Positions 6,958 through 12,903 of a DNA stretch of 12,903 nucleotides are shown one piece after another. The stretch's first letter is position 1. Each line of letters begins with the position of its first letter. Source of the stretch: an uncultured Solobacterium sp. Lineage in GTDB: Bacteria; Bacillota_I; Bacilli_A; Erysipelotrichales; Erysipelotrichaceae. The translations under genes and the position numbers were made by a program. The stretch spans positions 1 to 12,903 of the forward strand of contig CALISH010000150.1 in NCBI GenBank assembly GCA_938041275.1, given 5' to 3'. The notes below the pieces were generated by a model. That model was not told where the DNA came from and made no database searches. It saw only the letters and a list, made by a program, of their open reading frames with translations.

Positions 6958-7865
6958 TATCTTAAGCCTTCTTTCTGTGAATTCTTCTCCATGATATTTT
7001 GGACAATAATTGTCTTAATAATATCTACGATATTACGGATAAACCAGAATAAGGACATACCTGATTGCCACATTAAACCAAATGCAAGTACCATAACAAT
7101 CATATACATCTGCATCATGATGTTTTGGTTATTTGTAGGTTCTGGCTTACGGTGATGTTTTGCAGCTTCTGCAGCAGCCTTCTTCTTTTGGAAGTATATT
7201 GGTAATAATACCAAGACAACCTGTGTAACAGCCATCAATAAGAATAAAATGATGTATGGTAAACCACTTAAATCACCTTTAAATAATAAACCAAATGCTT
7301 CGCTAGGCTTTACCTGTAAGTTCATTCCTAAGAATGTACCATTTACAACTGCTTCAGCACGCTGGATAGCCATGAACATTGCCATGATAATTGGTAACTG
7401 AACGAACTGTACAAGCATCATAGAACCAGGGTTAACATTGTACTTTCTCATTAACTGCTGCTGTTCTTGAGCCATACGCATCTTAGATGCTTGATCGTCA
7501 CGACCTTCATACTTACGTTGAATCTTGTTTAATTCAGGCTGTAACATCTGCATTCTTTGCATGCCCATCTGAGACTTCAATGTAAATACTGCTAGTAAAC
7601 CATTTACAACCACAGTAACGATAGCGATTGCACCACCTACTGTGATGACTGGTGCTAATTTGTTTAGTACCCAGCTAAGTGGCCAAACAAATAAAGCATT
7701 AAACCAGTTTTCAGTTTGGAAGATTTCACCAAAAGTCGTGCTTTCGGAAATCAAAATAATGTGTCCGTTAGCATCCTTTGGAGCTGTACAACCTGTAGCT
7801 GTCACTACGATTGTCACGATTGCCATCAAGGCAAGTAGTTTCTTTGTACGAGGGGTAAATTTCAT
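6957..7865 (-). CDS. yidC: Membrane protein insertase YidC/OxaA family (lipoprotein form)
   Basis: YidC inserts membrane proteins alone or with SecYEG. The 302 residues start with a lipoprotein signal, charged then hydrophobic, ending VTATGC with the lipidated cysteine C26. The five-helix Firmicutes plan follows: helix 1 near 72-94, a cytoplasmic coiled hairpin with QMLQPELNKIQRKYEGRDD (106-124), helices near 148-168 and 203-225, and a last pair at about 250-285 containing MSLFWFIRNIVDIIKT. Odd point: the arginine that lies in the hydrophilic groove of helix 1 in B. subtilis-type YidC (in LIIRLI) is asparagine here, N88 in VTVVVNGLL. The start has AAGGAG five bases upstream. It follows rnpA by 20 bases and overlaps jag by one. 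Confidence 0.96.
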   Translation of the reverse strand: MKFTPRTKKLLALMAIVTIVVTATGCTAPKDANGHIILISESTTFGEIFQTENWFNALFVWPLSWVLNKLAPVITVGGAIAIVTVVVNGLLAVFTLKSQMGMQRMQMLQPELNKIQRKYEGRDDQASKMRMAQEQQQLMRKYNVNPGSMMLVQFVQLPIIMAMFMAIQRAEAVVNGTFLGMNLQVKPSEAFGLLFKGDLSGLPYIILFLLMAVTQVVLVLLPIYFQKKKAAAEAAKHHRKPEPTNNQNIMMQMYMIVMVLAFGLMWQSGMSLFWFIRNIVDIIKTIIVQNIMEKNSQKEGLR

Positions 7866-7885
7866 ATTTTCTCCTTATGTTTCAA

Positions 7886-8218
7886 CTATTTAATTTTAGC
7901 CTTTATTAATAGTTTTTCCAAGTTATTTTTATTCTCCTCATAGCTAAGAGAAGAATAGTTGAAGCGGATAATCATGACCATATCATAATTTGTATTTTGA
8001 AAATCAACCAATTCATGGCACATCATACGAACCTGACGTTTATATAGGTTACGATGTACGGCATTTCCTAACTTCTTAGATACAGAGATTCCAATACGAG
8101 CTTCATCTTTTTCTTTAGGCTGATAATAGATGACAAAAGACTGATTGACGACCTTTGTCCCCTTTTTGATCATAGATTGGAATTCTTCCGATTTTTTTAT
8201 TCGATTCTTTACTTTCAT
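7886..8218 (-). CDS. rnpA: Ribonuclease P protein component
   Basis: RnpA is the small basic protein subunit of RNase P, which together with the catalytic RNA trims the 5' end of precursor tRNAs. The 110 residues are normal for the family. The N-terminal half has VKNRIKKSEEFQSMIKKG and FVIYYQP, and the family core RIGISVSKKLGNAVHRN follows at 41-57. The RNR signature (usually RNRxKRxxRE) reads RNLYKRQVRMM here, so the second arginine is leucine, L58; the flanking K60, R61 and R64 remain. The ATG at 8218 has GAGG six bases upstream. It sits between rpmH, across a hairpin, and yidC. The RNase P RNA gene is not in this window. Confidence 0.96.
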   Translation of the reverse strand: MKVKNRIKKSEEFQSMIKKGTKVVNQSFVIYYQPKEKDEARIGISVSKKLGNAVHRNLYKRQVRMMCHELVDFQNTNYDMVMIIRFNYSSLSYEENKNNLEKLLIKAKIK

Positions 8219-8237
8219 TTCTAACCTCTACAGTAAG

Positions 8238-8260
8238 AAAAAAACCACCAATGGTGGCTT
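8238..8260 (-). terminator. Hairpin with T-run between rpmH and rnpA (attenuator-like)
   Basis: On the minus strand CCACC-ATT-GGTGG forms a compact stem (8253-8257 with 8245-8249), extendable by a G-T and an A-T pair, and is followed by seven T. It sits two to four bases after the rpmH stop. It could act as a partial terminator that keeps rnpA, yidC and jag below rpmH in expression, or as an mRNA 3' end stabiliser. Confidence 0.7.
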
Positions 8261-8261
8261 C

Positions 8262-8396
8262 TTAAGCAGATAAGACCTTTCTTCCCTTAGCTCTACGTCT
8301 GTTGATAACTTTACGTCCACCCACAGTAGCCATACGGGCTCTAAAGCCGTGTGTAGCTTTATTCTTTTTCTTGCTTGGTTGGTATGTTCTCTTCAT
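8262..8396 (-). CDS. rpmH: 50S ribosomal protein L34
   Basis: This small, very basic protein of the large ribosomal subunit is exactly 44 residues, the family's standard length. It begins MKRTYQPSKKKNKATHGFRA and continues with the conserved GGRKVINRRRAKGRK, ending VLSA. The ATG at 8396 has GGAGG seven to eight bases upstream; an ATG four bases earlier is out of frame. A near-consensus promoter lies about 45-75 bases upstream. It is the first gene of the rpmH-rnpA-yidC-jag operon. Confidence 0.99.
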   Translation of the reverse strand: MKRTYQPSKKKNKATHGFRARMATVGGRKVINRRRAKGRKVLSA

Positions 8397-8440
8397 TCAT
8401 GCCACCTCCAAATTACTATATATTGAACATATGCTCATAA

Positions 8441-8469
8441 ATAATACTTTTTGAAGTGAAAAATGTCAA
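8441..8469 (-). promoter_or_regulatory. Strong promoter of the rpmH operon
   Basis: On the minus strand TTGACA (8464-8469, perfect) lies 17 bases upstream of TATTAT (8441-8446, 5/6). Transcription should start near 8434, about 38 bases ahead of rpmH. No TTATCCACA-type box is present in this leader. Confidence 0.88.
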
Positions 8470-8515
8470 CGATAGAATGAAAATAGATGAAAAATCATTT
8501 GTTAATTTTTACACA

Positions 8516-8548
8516 TATAAAAACAAAGTAGAGATTTTCTACTTTGTT
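8516..8548 (-). terminator. Terminator of the VanY-like gene
   Basis: On the minus strand AACAAAGTAGA and TCTACTTTGTT (8538-8548 and 8522-8532) form a perfect 11-bp stem with a five-base loop, followed by a T-rich tail (TTTATATG). The stem contains the stop codon of the gene itself, at 8539-8541. Confidence 0.85.
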
Positions 8549-9315
8549 ATCTGATAAAATTCCTCAAATGTTAAATCGGCTCCACCTTGTTCATACATTG
8601 CGCTGGAAACATCTGTTCCAACATAACGATAGTGCCATGGCATATAGGAATATCCTGTAATATCCTGTTTCTTATCAGGATAGCGTAGGATAAATCCATA
8701 AGAATGTGCATTTTCATATAACCACTTACCAGCAGGTGTATTTGCGAAGTCTACAGAACTTGTACCAGTTGCTGTATCTGTAAAGTCGAGTGCTAAACCT
8801 GTTTGATTTTCACTATAACCAGCTTTGGCTGTTGTATCAGAAGCTTCTTTTTCGCCTAATTTACTAACACGATCTTCGTAAAGTGTCTGTTGGTCATCAT
8901 AAGAACGATATCCAGCTGTTACATAAAGCTTAATACCAGCAGCTTCTGCAGCGGAAATCATAGACTTAGCCGCATCACCAACATCTTGACGGATTTGGAT
9001 GATATCCGCAGTGCTCTGTAAATAAGGAGTAGCTAGATTTGTTGGTACAAAGTCCCGTGAAAGGGAGTGATTTTTATCAACCAATACCGTAACACTGTTT
9101 GGGTCTGTTAAATGGGCAGGTAAAGCAGACGCAGTAGGCTCAACTGTTGAGGCCGCTGCTGTAGGCTCTGGAGTAGGGGTTACCTGCTTTAGTAATTCTG
9201 GATGACTATTTACATAGATAGCTACGGAGAATAAGCATACAGATACAAGTAATAAGAATTTAAGCAGTGTTGGAACACTGAGAAATCTCGTTTTTATCTT
9301 CTTTTCGTTTTCCAT
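8539..9315 (-). CDS. Membrane-anchored VanY/M15-type D,D-carboxypeptidase homologue, probably inactive
   Basis: The 258 residues start with a short cytoplasmic end and one membrane helix (about 17-35). A Pro/Thr/Ala linker (45-68) and an outside domain of the VanY (peptidase M15) type follow. Seen motifs are VTAGYRSYDDQQTLYEDR (132-149), GYSENQTGLALDF (166-178) and YMPWHYRYVG (224-233). In active zinc enzymes of this family these read SxHxxGxxxD and ExxH, giving ligands His, Asp and His and a catalytic Glu. Here the first His is N170 and the Glu is M225; only D177 and H228 remain. It therefore probably lacks zinc hydrolase activity and may bind peptidoglycan or have a regulatory role (inference). 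RBS AAAGGA lies seven bases before the ATG. It is a single-gene unit with its own promoter and terminator. Confidence 0.88.
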   Translation of the reverse strand: MENEKKIKTRFLSVPTLLKFLLLVSVCLFSVAIYVNSHPELLKQVTPTPEPTAAASTVEPTASALPAHLTDPNSVTVLVDKNHSLSRDFVPTNLATPYLQSTADIIQIRQDVGDAAKSMISAAEAAGIKLYVTAGYRSYDDQQTLYEDRVSKLGEKEASDTTAKAGYSENQTGLALDFTDTATGTSSVDFANTPAGKWLYENAHSYGFILRYPDKKQDITGYSYMPWHYRYVGTDVSSAMYEQGGADLTFEEFYQITK

Positions 9316-9348
9316 GACGTTTTCCTTTATATATTAATATGCATAGGT

Positions 9349-9376
9349 ATTTTACCATATAACAAATGATTCGCAA
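9349..9376 (-). promoter_or_regulatory. Promoter of the VanY-like gene
   Basis: On the minus strand TTGCGA (9371-9376) lies 16 bases upstream of TAAAAT (9349-9354), which is preceded by TGG, an extended -10 element. It is divergent from the promoter at 9380-9409. Confidence 0.55.
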
Positions 9377-9379
9377 ATT

Positions 9380-9409
9380 TTGAACAAGTATAGGATTATT
9401 CTGTATAAT
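9380..9409 (+). promoter_or_regulatory. Promoter of the 313-residue protein / pth operon
   Basis: TTGAAC (9380-9385) and a perfect TATAAT (9404-9409) are 18 bases apart. A second TATAAT at 9434-9439 lacks a good -35 box. Confidence 0.6.
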
Positions 9410-9465
9410 ATATATTTGTGTAGTACATAAATGTATAATATATAAGTACGGGAGGGATAAAATAT

Positions 9466-10407
9466 ATGAGCCCAGCAAGATTTGTGACAATCGCAATGTA
9501 TATTGCAATGGCATATTTAGTAATTAAGATGTTTATTTCATCAAAGCGCAATGGCAAGAATAAGATGATTATTGATGCAGTGCGTTTAATCAATGAGAAA
9601 GAGGTGTTCTTTAACCGCGTTGATCAATTGATTTCAACCGTAAATGATCCAGAGTTTGCCAATAAAGGTCGTGTATTAAAACTTTGGGGATGTGCATATC
9701 ACCAAGACTTTAGTGAGTTTGATTCTACATTACAGGACTTGGACATTGATTCTTTAATTAAAGATAAGAAGGGTGTAAAATCAATTGACACAAATGAAGA
9801 CTCATTCTTCTATCTATATCTAGCAATTCCAAATGTATTACACCATGTAGGTAGAGATGATTTACGCACAACCATGCATGCAAAGCTACAACCATATGAA
9901 GAACTATTAGGAAATCAACTAACAAAGGCATTATCCGATCAGTTTGATAAATATTATGATTCTGTAGATGACCGTGGTCAGACATTCTTTGAAAAGTTAC
10001 TCGAAGGTGACTATGAAGGATATATCTATTCACGTACAATGATTGGTATCTATAAGAATCTCGCAAACGCTACACTCTATAAGATTTATCAAGACCAAGC
10101 AAAGTTCGATCAATTAGAAGATATGAAACCAATGTTAGAGAAGTTTGCGGAAACTGGCGTTGGTAAGAGATGGATTCAAAGTCTAGATATTACTTTAGAT
10201 AGCACAACAGAAGAACCAGCTAAAACAGAAGTTGTAGAAAACAAGAAAGATAGTTCTGAAGAAAACTTATCTGAAACAATGGTATTAGAGAAGCTAACAG
10301 ATAGTGATATTGAACATTTAGAACAAAGACCATCTGAAAATCTATCCGAGACTATGGTGTTAGAGCGATTAATAGATGCTGATTTAGAAGAGAAGGATAA
10401 GAAGTAA
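9466..10407 (+). CDS. Membrane-anchored cytoplasmic protein of unknown function with a duplicated C-terminal motif
   Basis: I do not recognise this 313-residue protein. One N-terminal membrane helix (about 3-25) is followed by SSKRNGKNK, so the rest should be cytoplasmic. Residues 30-250 look mainly helical and mixed-charge, without an enzyme motif I can name. After an acidic, low-complexity linker (253-265) the tail carries two copies of NLSETMVLE, at 267-275 and 292-300, each followed by a KL or RL and an acidic patch. The ATG has GGAGGG nine bases upstream. The stop overlaps the pth start (TAATG), so the two are translationally coupled. Possible roles include a scaffold or a signalling substrate, because the threonine in an acidic context could be phosphorylated and bound by an FHA-type domain; this is inference. 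Confidence 0.85.
   Translation: MSPARFVTIAMYIAMAYLVIKMFISSKRNGKNKMIIDAVRLINEKEVFFNRVDQLISTVNDPEFANKGRVLKLWGCAYHQDFSEFDSTLQDLDIDSLIKDKKGVKSIDTNEDSFFYLYLAIPNVLHHVGRDDLRTTMHAKLQPYEELLGNQLTKALSDQFDKYYDSVDDRGQTFFEKLLEGDYEGYIYSRTMIGIYKNLANATLYKIYQDQAKFDQLEDMKPMLEKFAETGVGKRWIQSLDITLDSTTEEPAKTEVVENKKDSSEENLSETMVLEKLTDSDIEHLEQRPSENLSETMVLERLIDADLEEKDKK
10261..10374 (+). repeat. Two in-frame copies of a coding motif, 75-bp period
   Basis: Copies begin at 10261 and 10336 and encode ENLSETMVLE-(K/R)L twice. Of the ten codons of the shared core several differ only at silent positions (AAC/AAT, TTA/CTA, TCT/TCC, GAA/GAG, ACA/ACT, GTA/GTG). The duplication is therefore old and the peptide is under selection. 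Confidence 0.85.
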
Positions 10408-10988
10408 TGAAGCTAATTGCAGGTTTAGGAAACCCTGGCAAGGAATACGAAAAGACAAGACACAACAGTGGATTTCTAGCCGTTGATAAATTAGCTGAGA
10501 AGTTAGGAACATCCATTACATCTGAAAAGTGGAATGCACTTGTCGCTAGTGTTAGAATCAATGGCGAACAAGTAACCCTTATGAAGCCACTTACATATAT
10601 GAATGAATCGGGAAGTGCAGTTTCGCAGGCAGTGAAGTTCTATAAGCTACAACCAGAGGATATTCTGATTTTACATGATGATATGGATATTCCAGTAGGT
10701 GCTTTACGTATTCGCAAGAATGGTTCTGGTGGTGGACAGAAGGGTATGAAGTCTATTATCAACGCCCTTGGAACGGATCAGATTGCACGTGTACGTATCG
10801 GTGTTGGCCATAGTGAGCCAGGAAATCATGCGAAGGTTCCTGATTGGGTATTATCCCCAGTTCCAAAGGCAGAGCGAGAAGAATTTGAACGTATCATCTC
10901 TATTGCTGCAGATGCTGCTGCTGCTTGGGTCAATGAACCTTTAGATAAAGTGATGAACAAATTCAACATTAAAGAAAAGAAGAAGTAA
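10407..10988 (+). CDS. pth: Peptidyl-tRNA hydrolase
   Basis: Pth cleaves peptidyl-tRNA released by stalled or aborted ribosomes, recycling tRNA; it is a cytoplasmic monomer. The 193 residues are typical. The N-terminus MKLIAGLGNPGKEYEKTRHN contains the expected N9 and the catalytic H19. Other signatures are MKPLTYMNESGSAV with the conserved asparagine, the LHDDMDIPVG loop with the key aspartate, and GSGGGQKGMKSI. A basic tail, NIKEKKK, ends the protein. The ATG shares one base with the stop of the preceding gene. A terminator follows, so mfd is at least partly separate, although pth-mfd adjacency is a common Firmicutes arrangement. Confidence 0.98.
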   Translation: MKLIAGLGNPGKEYEKTRHNSGFLAVDKLAEKLGTSITSEKWNALVASVRINGEQVTLMKPLTYMNESGSAVSQAVKFYKLQPEDILILHDDMDIPVGALRIRKNGSGGGQKGMKSIINALGTDQIARVRIGVGHSEPGNHAKVPDWVLSPVPKAEREEFERIISIAADAAAAWVNEPLDKVMNKFNIKEKKK

Positions 10989-10991
10989 GTG

Positions 10992-11020
10992 AAAATTGCC
11001 ATGCTTTGTGGCAATTTTTT
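10992..11020 (+). terminator. Terminator after pth
   Basis: AAAATTGCCA (10992-11001) pairs with TGGCAATTTT (11009-11018) in a 10-bp stem with a seven-base loop, and the T-run continues to 11020. Confidence 0.88.
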
Positions 11021-11073
11021 AAGTCTATGAAAAAGACTAGTTAAGTGTTCTTCTGTTTTTCAAAGGGTAATGA

Positions 11074-11082
11074 TGATAAAAT
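11074..11082 (+). promoter_or_regulatory. Possible extended -10 promoter of mfd
   Basis: TGATAAAAT fits the TGnTATAAT extended -10 pattern and lies about 24 bases before the proposed mfd start. No convincing -35 box is seen, which extended -10 promoters can tolerate. Confidence 0.4.
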
Positions 11083-11105
11083 AAGAAGACAAAAAAGGAG
11101 ATTAC

Positions 11106-12903
11106 TTGAAGAGTTCAATACAAAAAATTCCAAATTGGTTATATGAAAGAATGGAGAATAATCCAGCTGTAAAACTGTTGGACCATGCAAAGTCTCCGAT
11201 TCCGTATACTTCTTTAATTGAAGAAGCGTTAGTTATTGCGACTTCTTTCCAAAAGAAGCCAAGACCAATTCTGGTTGTAAAACAGAATCTCTATACAGCA
11301 CAACGTTTATATGAGAGGATTGCAACACTCTTAGATGAAAAAGATTGTGCTCTTTTTGGTGCGGATGAATCGTTACGTGTAGAAGCGATTGCCTCTAGCC
11401 CTGAATTAACTGCACAAAAGGTAGAGACTTTAGCAGGACTATTATCGAATCCAAACCAAGTAGTGATTACTTGTCCATCCGCTTTGTTAAGACAATTACC
11501 ATTTCCAGAAGATTTTAAAGATCGTTGTATCAAGATTCAAACAGGCGATACGCTGGACATGTATGCATTCAAACAAAAATTATTATCTGGTGGATATCAA
11601 AAGACTTCTCACATTGACCAACCATTAACCTTCGCCGCAAGAGGTGGTATCGTCGATGTATATTCGATTAACTATGATTCGCCAATTCGTATTGAGTTTT
11701 TTGATACAGAAGTTGAATCGATTCGCTTCTTTGATGTAGCTACACAAAAGACGGTTGAAAAGATTGAAGAAGTTACTATTATTCCAGCAGGTGATGTATT
11801 CTTTACAGATGAACAGATAGAAGAAATCTGTAGTAAATCTGAAGAATTATTATCGAAAGAAAATAAACCAATCCTGGCAGCTGAAATTGAATCGGACTTA
11901 CATGCATTACGTGAGAAGGTATTTTCATCCCATATGTATTCCTACATGGCATTACTATCAAAGTCAGCAGGTATTTGGGATTACATGAAAAATCCACTGA
12001 TTGTTTATTCCGATGAACAGCTCATTCTGGATTCTGCTAAAAAGTTGAATGAGGAAACAATCACTTACATTCAAGAGATGGTTCAAGAAGAGAAGATGTT
12101 ACCGAAGTTTGCGATGTGGCATAATATCCACAGTGTTTCCAAATACGGTAAGAAGGTTGTAGAAGATCCATTCACAGAGAATGTAGTCAATATCGAAGAA
12201 TTACATATTCCAAATGAAACTCTCGAACAAAAGTTATTACTGATTCATCAGCCGATGCCAGTTGTTTTGGCATTATCGGAAAAAGAAATCGTAACAGTTA
12301 TTGATAAATGTGTAGAGATGAAACTCCCATATCATCTATTAACAGATGATGAGGAACCTGTTGAAGGTATCAACATCTATACAAATTCCTTTGCGCAGGG
12401 TTTCTATCTCGTTGATGAAAATCTAAAGGTATATACGGCTGCGGAAATCTTTGCCTATCATCACCACAAGGGTAGATATGAAAATAAGTTCCGTAATGCG
12501 GAAGTTATTCATGGTTATGATGAACTTCAACCTGGTGATTATGTTGTCCATGCCCAATATGGTGTTGGACAATATATCTGTATTGAAAATCGTGAGATTC
12601 AAAAAGTGAAAAGAGACTTCTTAAAGATTATCTATCGTGGTAATACAGAGTTATTAGTGCCACTAGAACAATTCCGCCTTGTGCGTAAGTTTGTTTCAAG
12701 AGAAGGGGTTGTACCGAAGTTAAATAAACTTGGTTCTGGTGATTGGGAGAAGACAAAACAGCGTCTTCAAAGTAATGTCGAAGATATCGCGGAACGTTTA
12801 TTATCACTCTATGCCAACCGTGAACAACATATCGGCTTTGCCTTTTCAAAAGATAATGAGATGACAAAGAAGTTTGAAAATTCCTTCTCTTTTGATTTAA
12901 CGC
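11106..12903 (+). CDS. mfd: Transcription-repair coupling factor Mfd (5' half, runs off the window)
   Basis: Mfd pushes stalled RNA polymerase off damaged DNA and recruits UvrA. About 599 residues are visible, roughly half the usual length of about 1150. The N-terminal UvrB-like part is recognisable: NLYTAQRLYERIATLLDEKD and FGADESLRVEAIASSPEL near 60-100, then FAARGGIVDVYSI (about 175-190) and RIEFFDTEVESIRFFD. A middle domain follows. Then comes the RNA polymerase-interacting (CarD-like) domain at about 475-540, with GDYVVHAQYGVGQY and YRGNTELLVPLEQF. The helicase motor lies beyond the window. I choose the TTG at 11106 as start, because AAAGGAG lies five bases upstream and it adds residues expected before the UvrB-like fold; the next ATG (codon 16) has no binding site. 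No frameshift is seen. Confidence 0.95.
   Translation, partial: MKSSIQKIPNWLYERMENNPAVKLLDHAKSPIPYTSLIEEALVIATSFQKKPRPILVVKQNLYTAQRLYERIATLLDEKDCALFGADESLRVEAIASSPELTAQKVETLAGLLSNPNQVVITCPSALLRQLPFPEDFKDRCIKIQTGDTLDMYAFKQKLLSGGYQKTSHIDQPLTFAARGGIVDVYSINYDSPIRIEFFDTEVESIRFFDVATQKTVEKIEEVTIIPAGDVFFTDEQIEEICSKSEELLSKENKPILAAEIESDLHALREKVFSSHMYSYMALLSKSAGIWDYMKNPLIVYSDEQLILDSAKKLNEETITYIQEMVQEEKMLPKFAMWHNIHSVSKYGKKVVEDPFTENVVNIEELHIPNETLEQKLLLIHQPMPVVLALSEKEIVTVIDKCVEMKLPYHLLTDDEEPVEGINIYTNSFAQGFYLVDENLKVYTAAEIFAYHHHKGRYENKFRNAEVIHGYDELQPGDYVVHAQYGVGQYICIENREIQKVKRDFLKIIYRGNTELLVPLEQFRLVRKFVSREGVVPKLNKLGSGDWEKTKQRLQSNVEDIAERLLSLYANREQHIGFAFSKDNEMTKKFENSFSFDLT

Noticed and set aside
8400..8538. 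Possible second origin element upstream of rpmH, as in genomes where rpmH abuts oriC
   Set aside because: No perfect or one-mismatch DnaA box is seen there; only the rpmH promoter and the VanY-like gene terminator can be supported.
9758..10066. 102-codon minus-strand open frame inside the 313-residue protein gene
   Set aside because: It is antisense to a well-supported coding frame, with no RBS, promoter or terminator of its own.
11022..11038. Second small inverted repeat (AGTCT/AGACT) after pth
   Set aside because: It has only five pairs and no T-run; the hairpin just upstream already explains termination.
12628..12867. 79-codon minus-strand open frame in mfd
   Set aside because: It is a shadow of the Mfd RNA polymerase-interacting domain, which reads cleanly in the other direction.
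1..12903. CRISPR arrays, tRNA or rRNA genes, insertion sequences
   Set aside because: No regularly spaced repeats, cloverleaf-like segments, ribosomal signatures or transposase motifs were seen on either strand.

Overview
This looks like the replication-origin region of an AT-rich, low-GC Gram-positive (Firmicutes) chromosome. The evidence is dnaA and dnaN with many DnaA boxes around them, the rpmH-rnpA-yidC-jag cluster typical of origin regions, a lipoprotein-type YidC, strong AGGAGG-like ribosome binding sites and TTGACA/TATAAT promoters. Gene content and protein style suggest an Erysipelotrichia-like lineage. That placement is an impression from the sequence, not a search result.

Layout from left to right. 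(1) Positions 1-660, minus strand: a two-gene operon of a small three-helix membrane protein followed by an Xre-type HTH regulator that runs off the window edge. Two matching 20-bp palindromes flank its promoter. (2) 674-3378, minus: dnaA then dnaN, with a strong terminator after dnaN; recF and gyrB are not next to it. (3) Origin DNA in two blocks: about 3440-3775 upstream of dnaA (four perfect TTATCCACA boxes plus many near-matches), and 1872-2004 between dnaA and dnaN (one perfect box, several near-matches, AT-rich DNA). This resembles the two-part origin of Bacillus subtilis. (4) 3854-4090, plus: a 78-residue membrane protein of unknown function whose leader contains DnaA boxes. It converges on a minus-strand operon across a shared bidirectional terminator. 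(5) 4133-6133, minus: an EIIC-like permease followed by a ketopantoate reductase-family enzyme, with their own promoter and a candidate operator. (6) 6286-8469, minus: rpmH, rnpA, yidC, jag, with a near-consensus promoter, a hairpin between rpmH and rnpA, and a terminator overlapping the jag stop. (7) 8516-9376, minus: a membrane-anchored VanY-like protein that has lost key active-site residues. (8) 9380-12903, plus: an unrecognised membrane-anchored protein with a duplicated C-terminal motif, coupled to pth, then a terminator and the first half of mfd.

The core genes serve replication initiation (dnaA, dnaN, oriC), translation and tRNA recycling (rpmH, rnpA, pth), membrane protein insertion (yidC, with jag) and transcription-coupled repair (mfd). 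Points that stand out: the rpmH operon points toward the origin, against the expected fork, whereas in B. subtilis it points away; YidC lacks the conserved groove arginine; RnpA lacks the second arginine of its RNR motif; the VanY homologue looks like a pseudoenzyme; the operator pair at 591-655 is unusually tidy; and a nine-residue C-terminal motif upstream of pth is duplicated with mostly silent DNA differences. I saw no clear new defence or mobile system.
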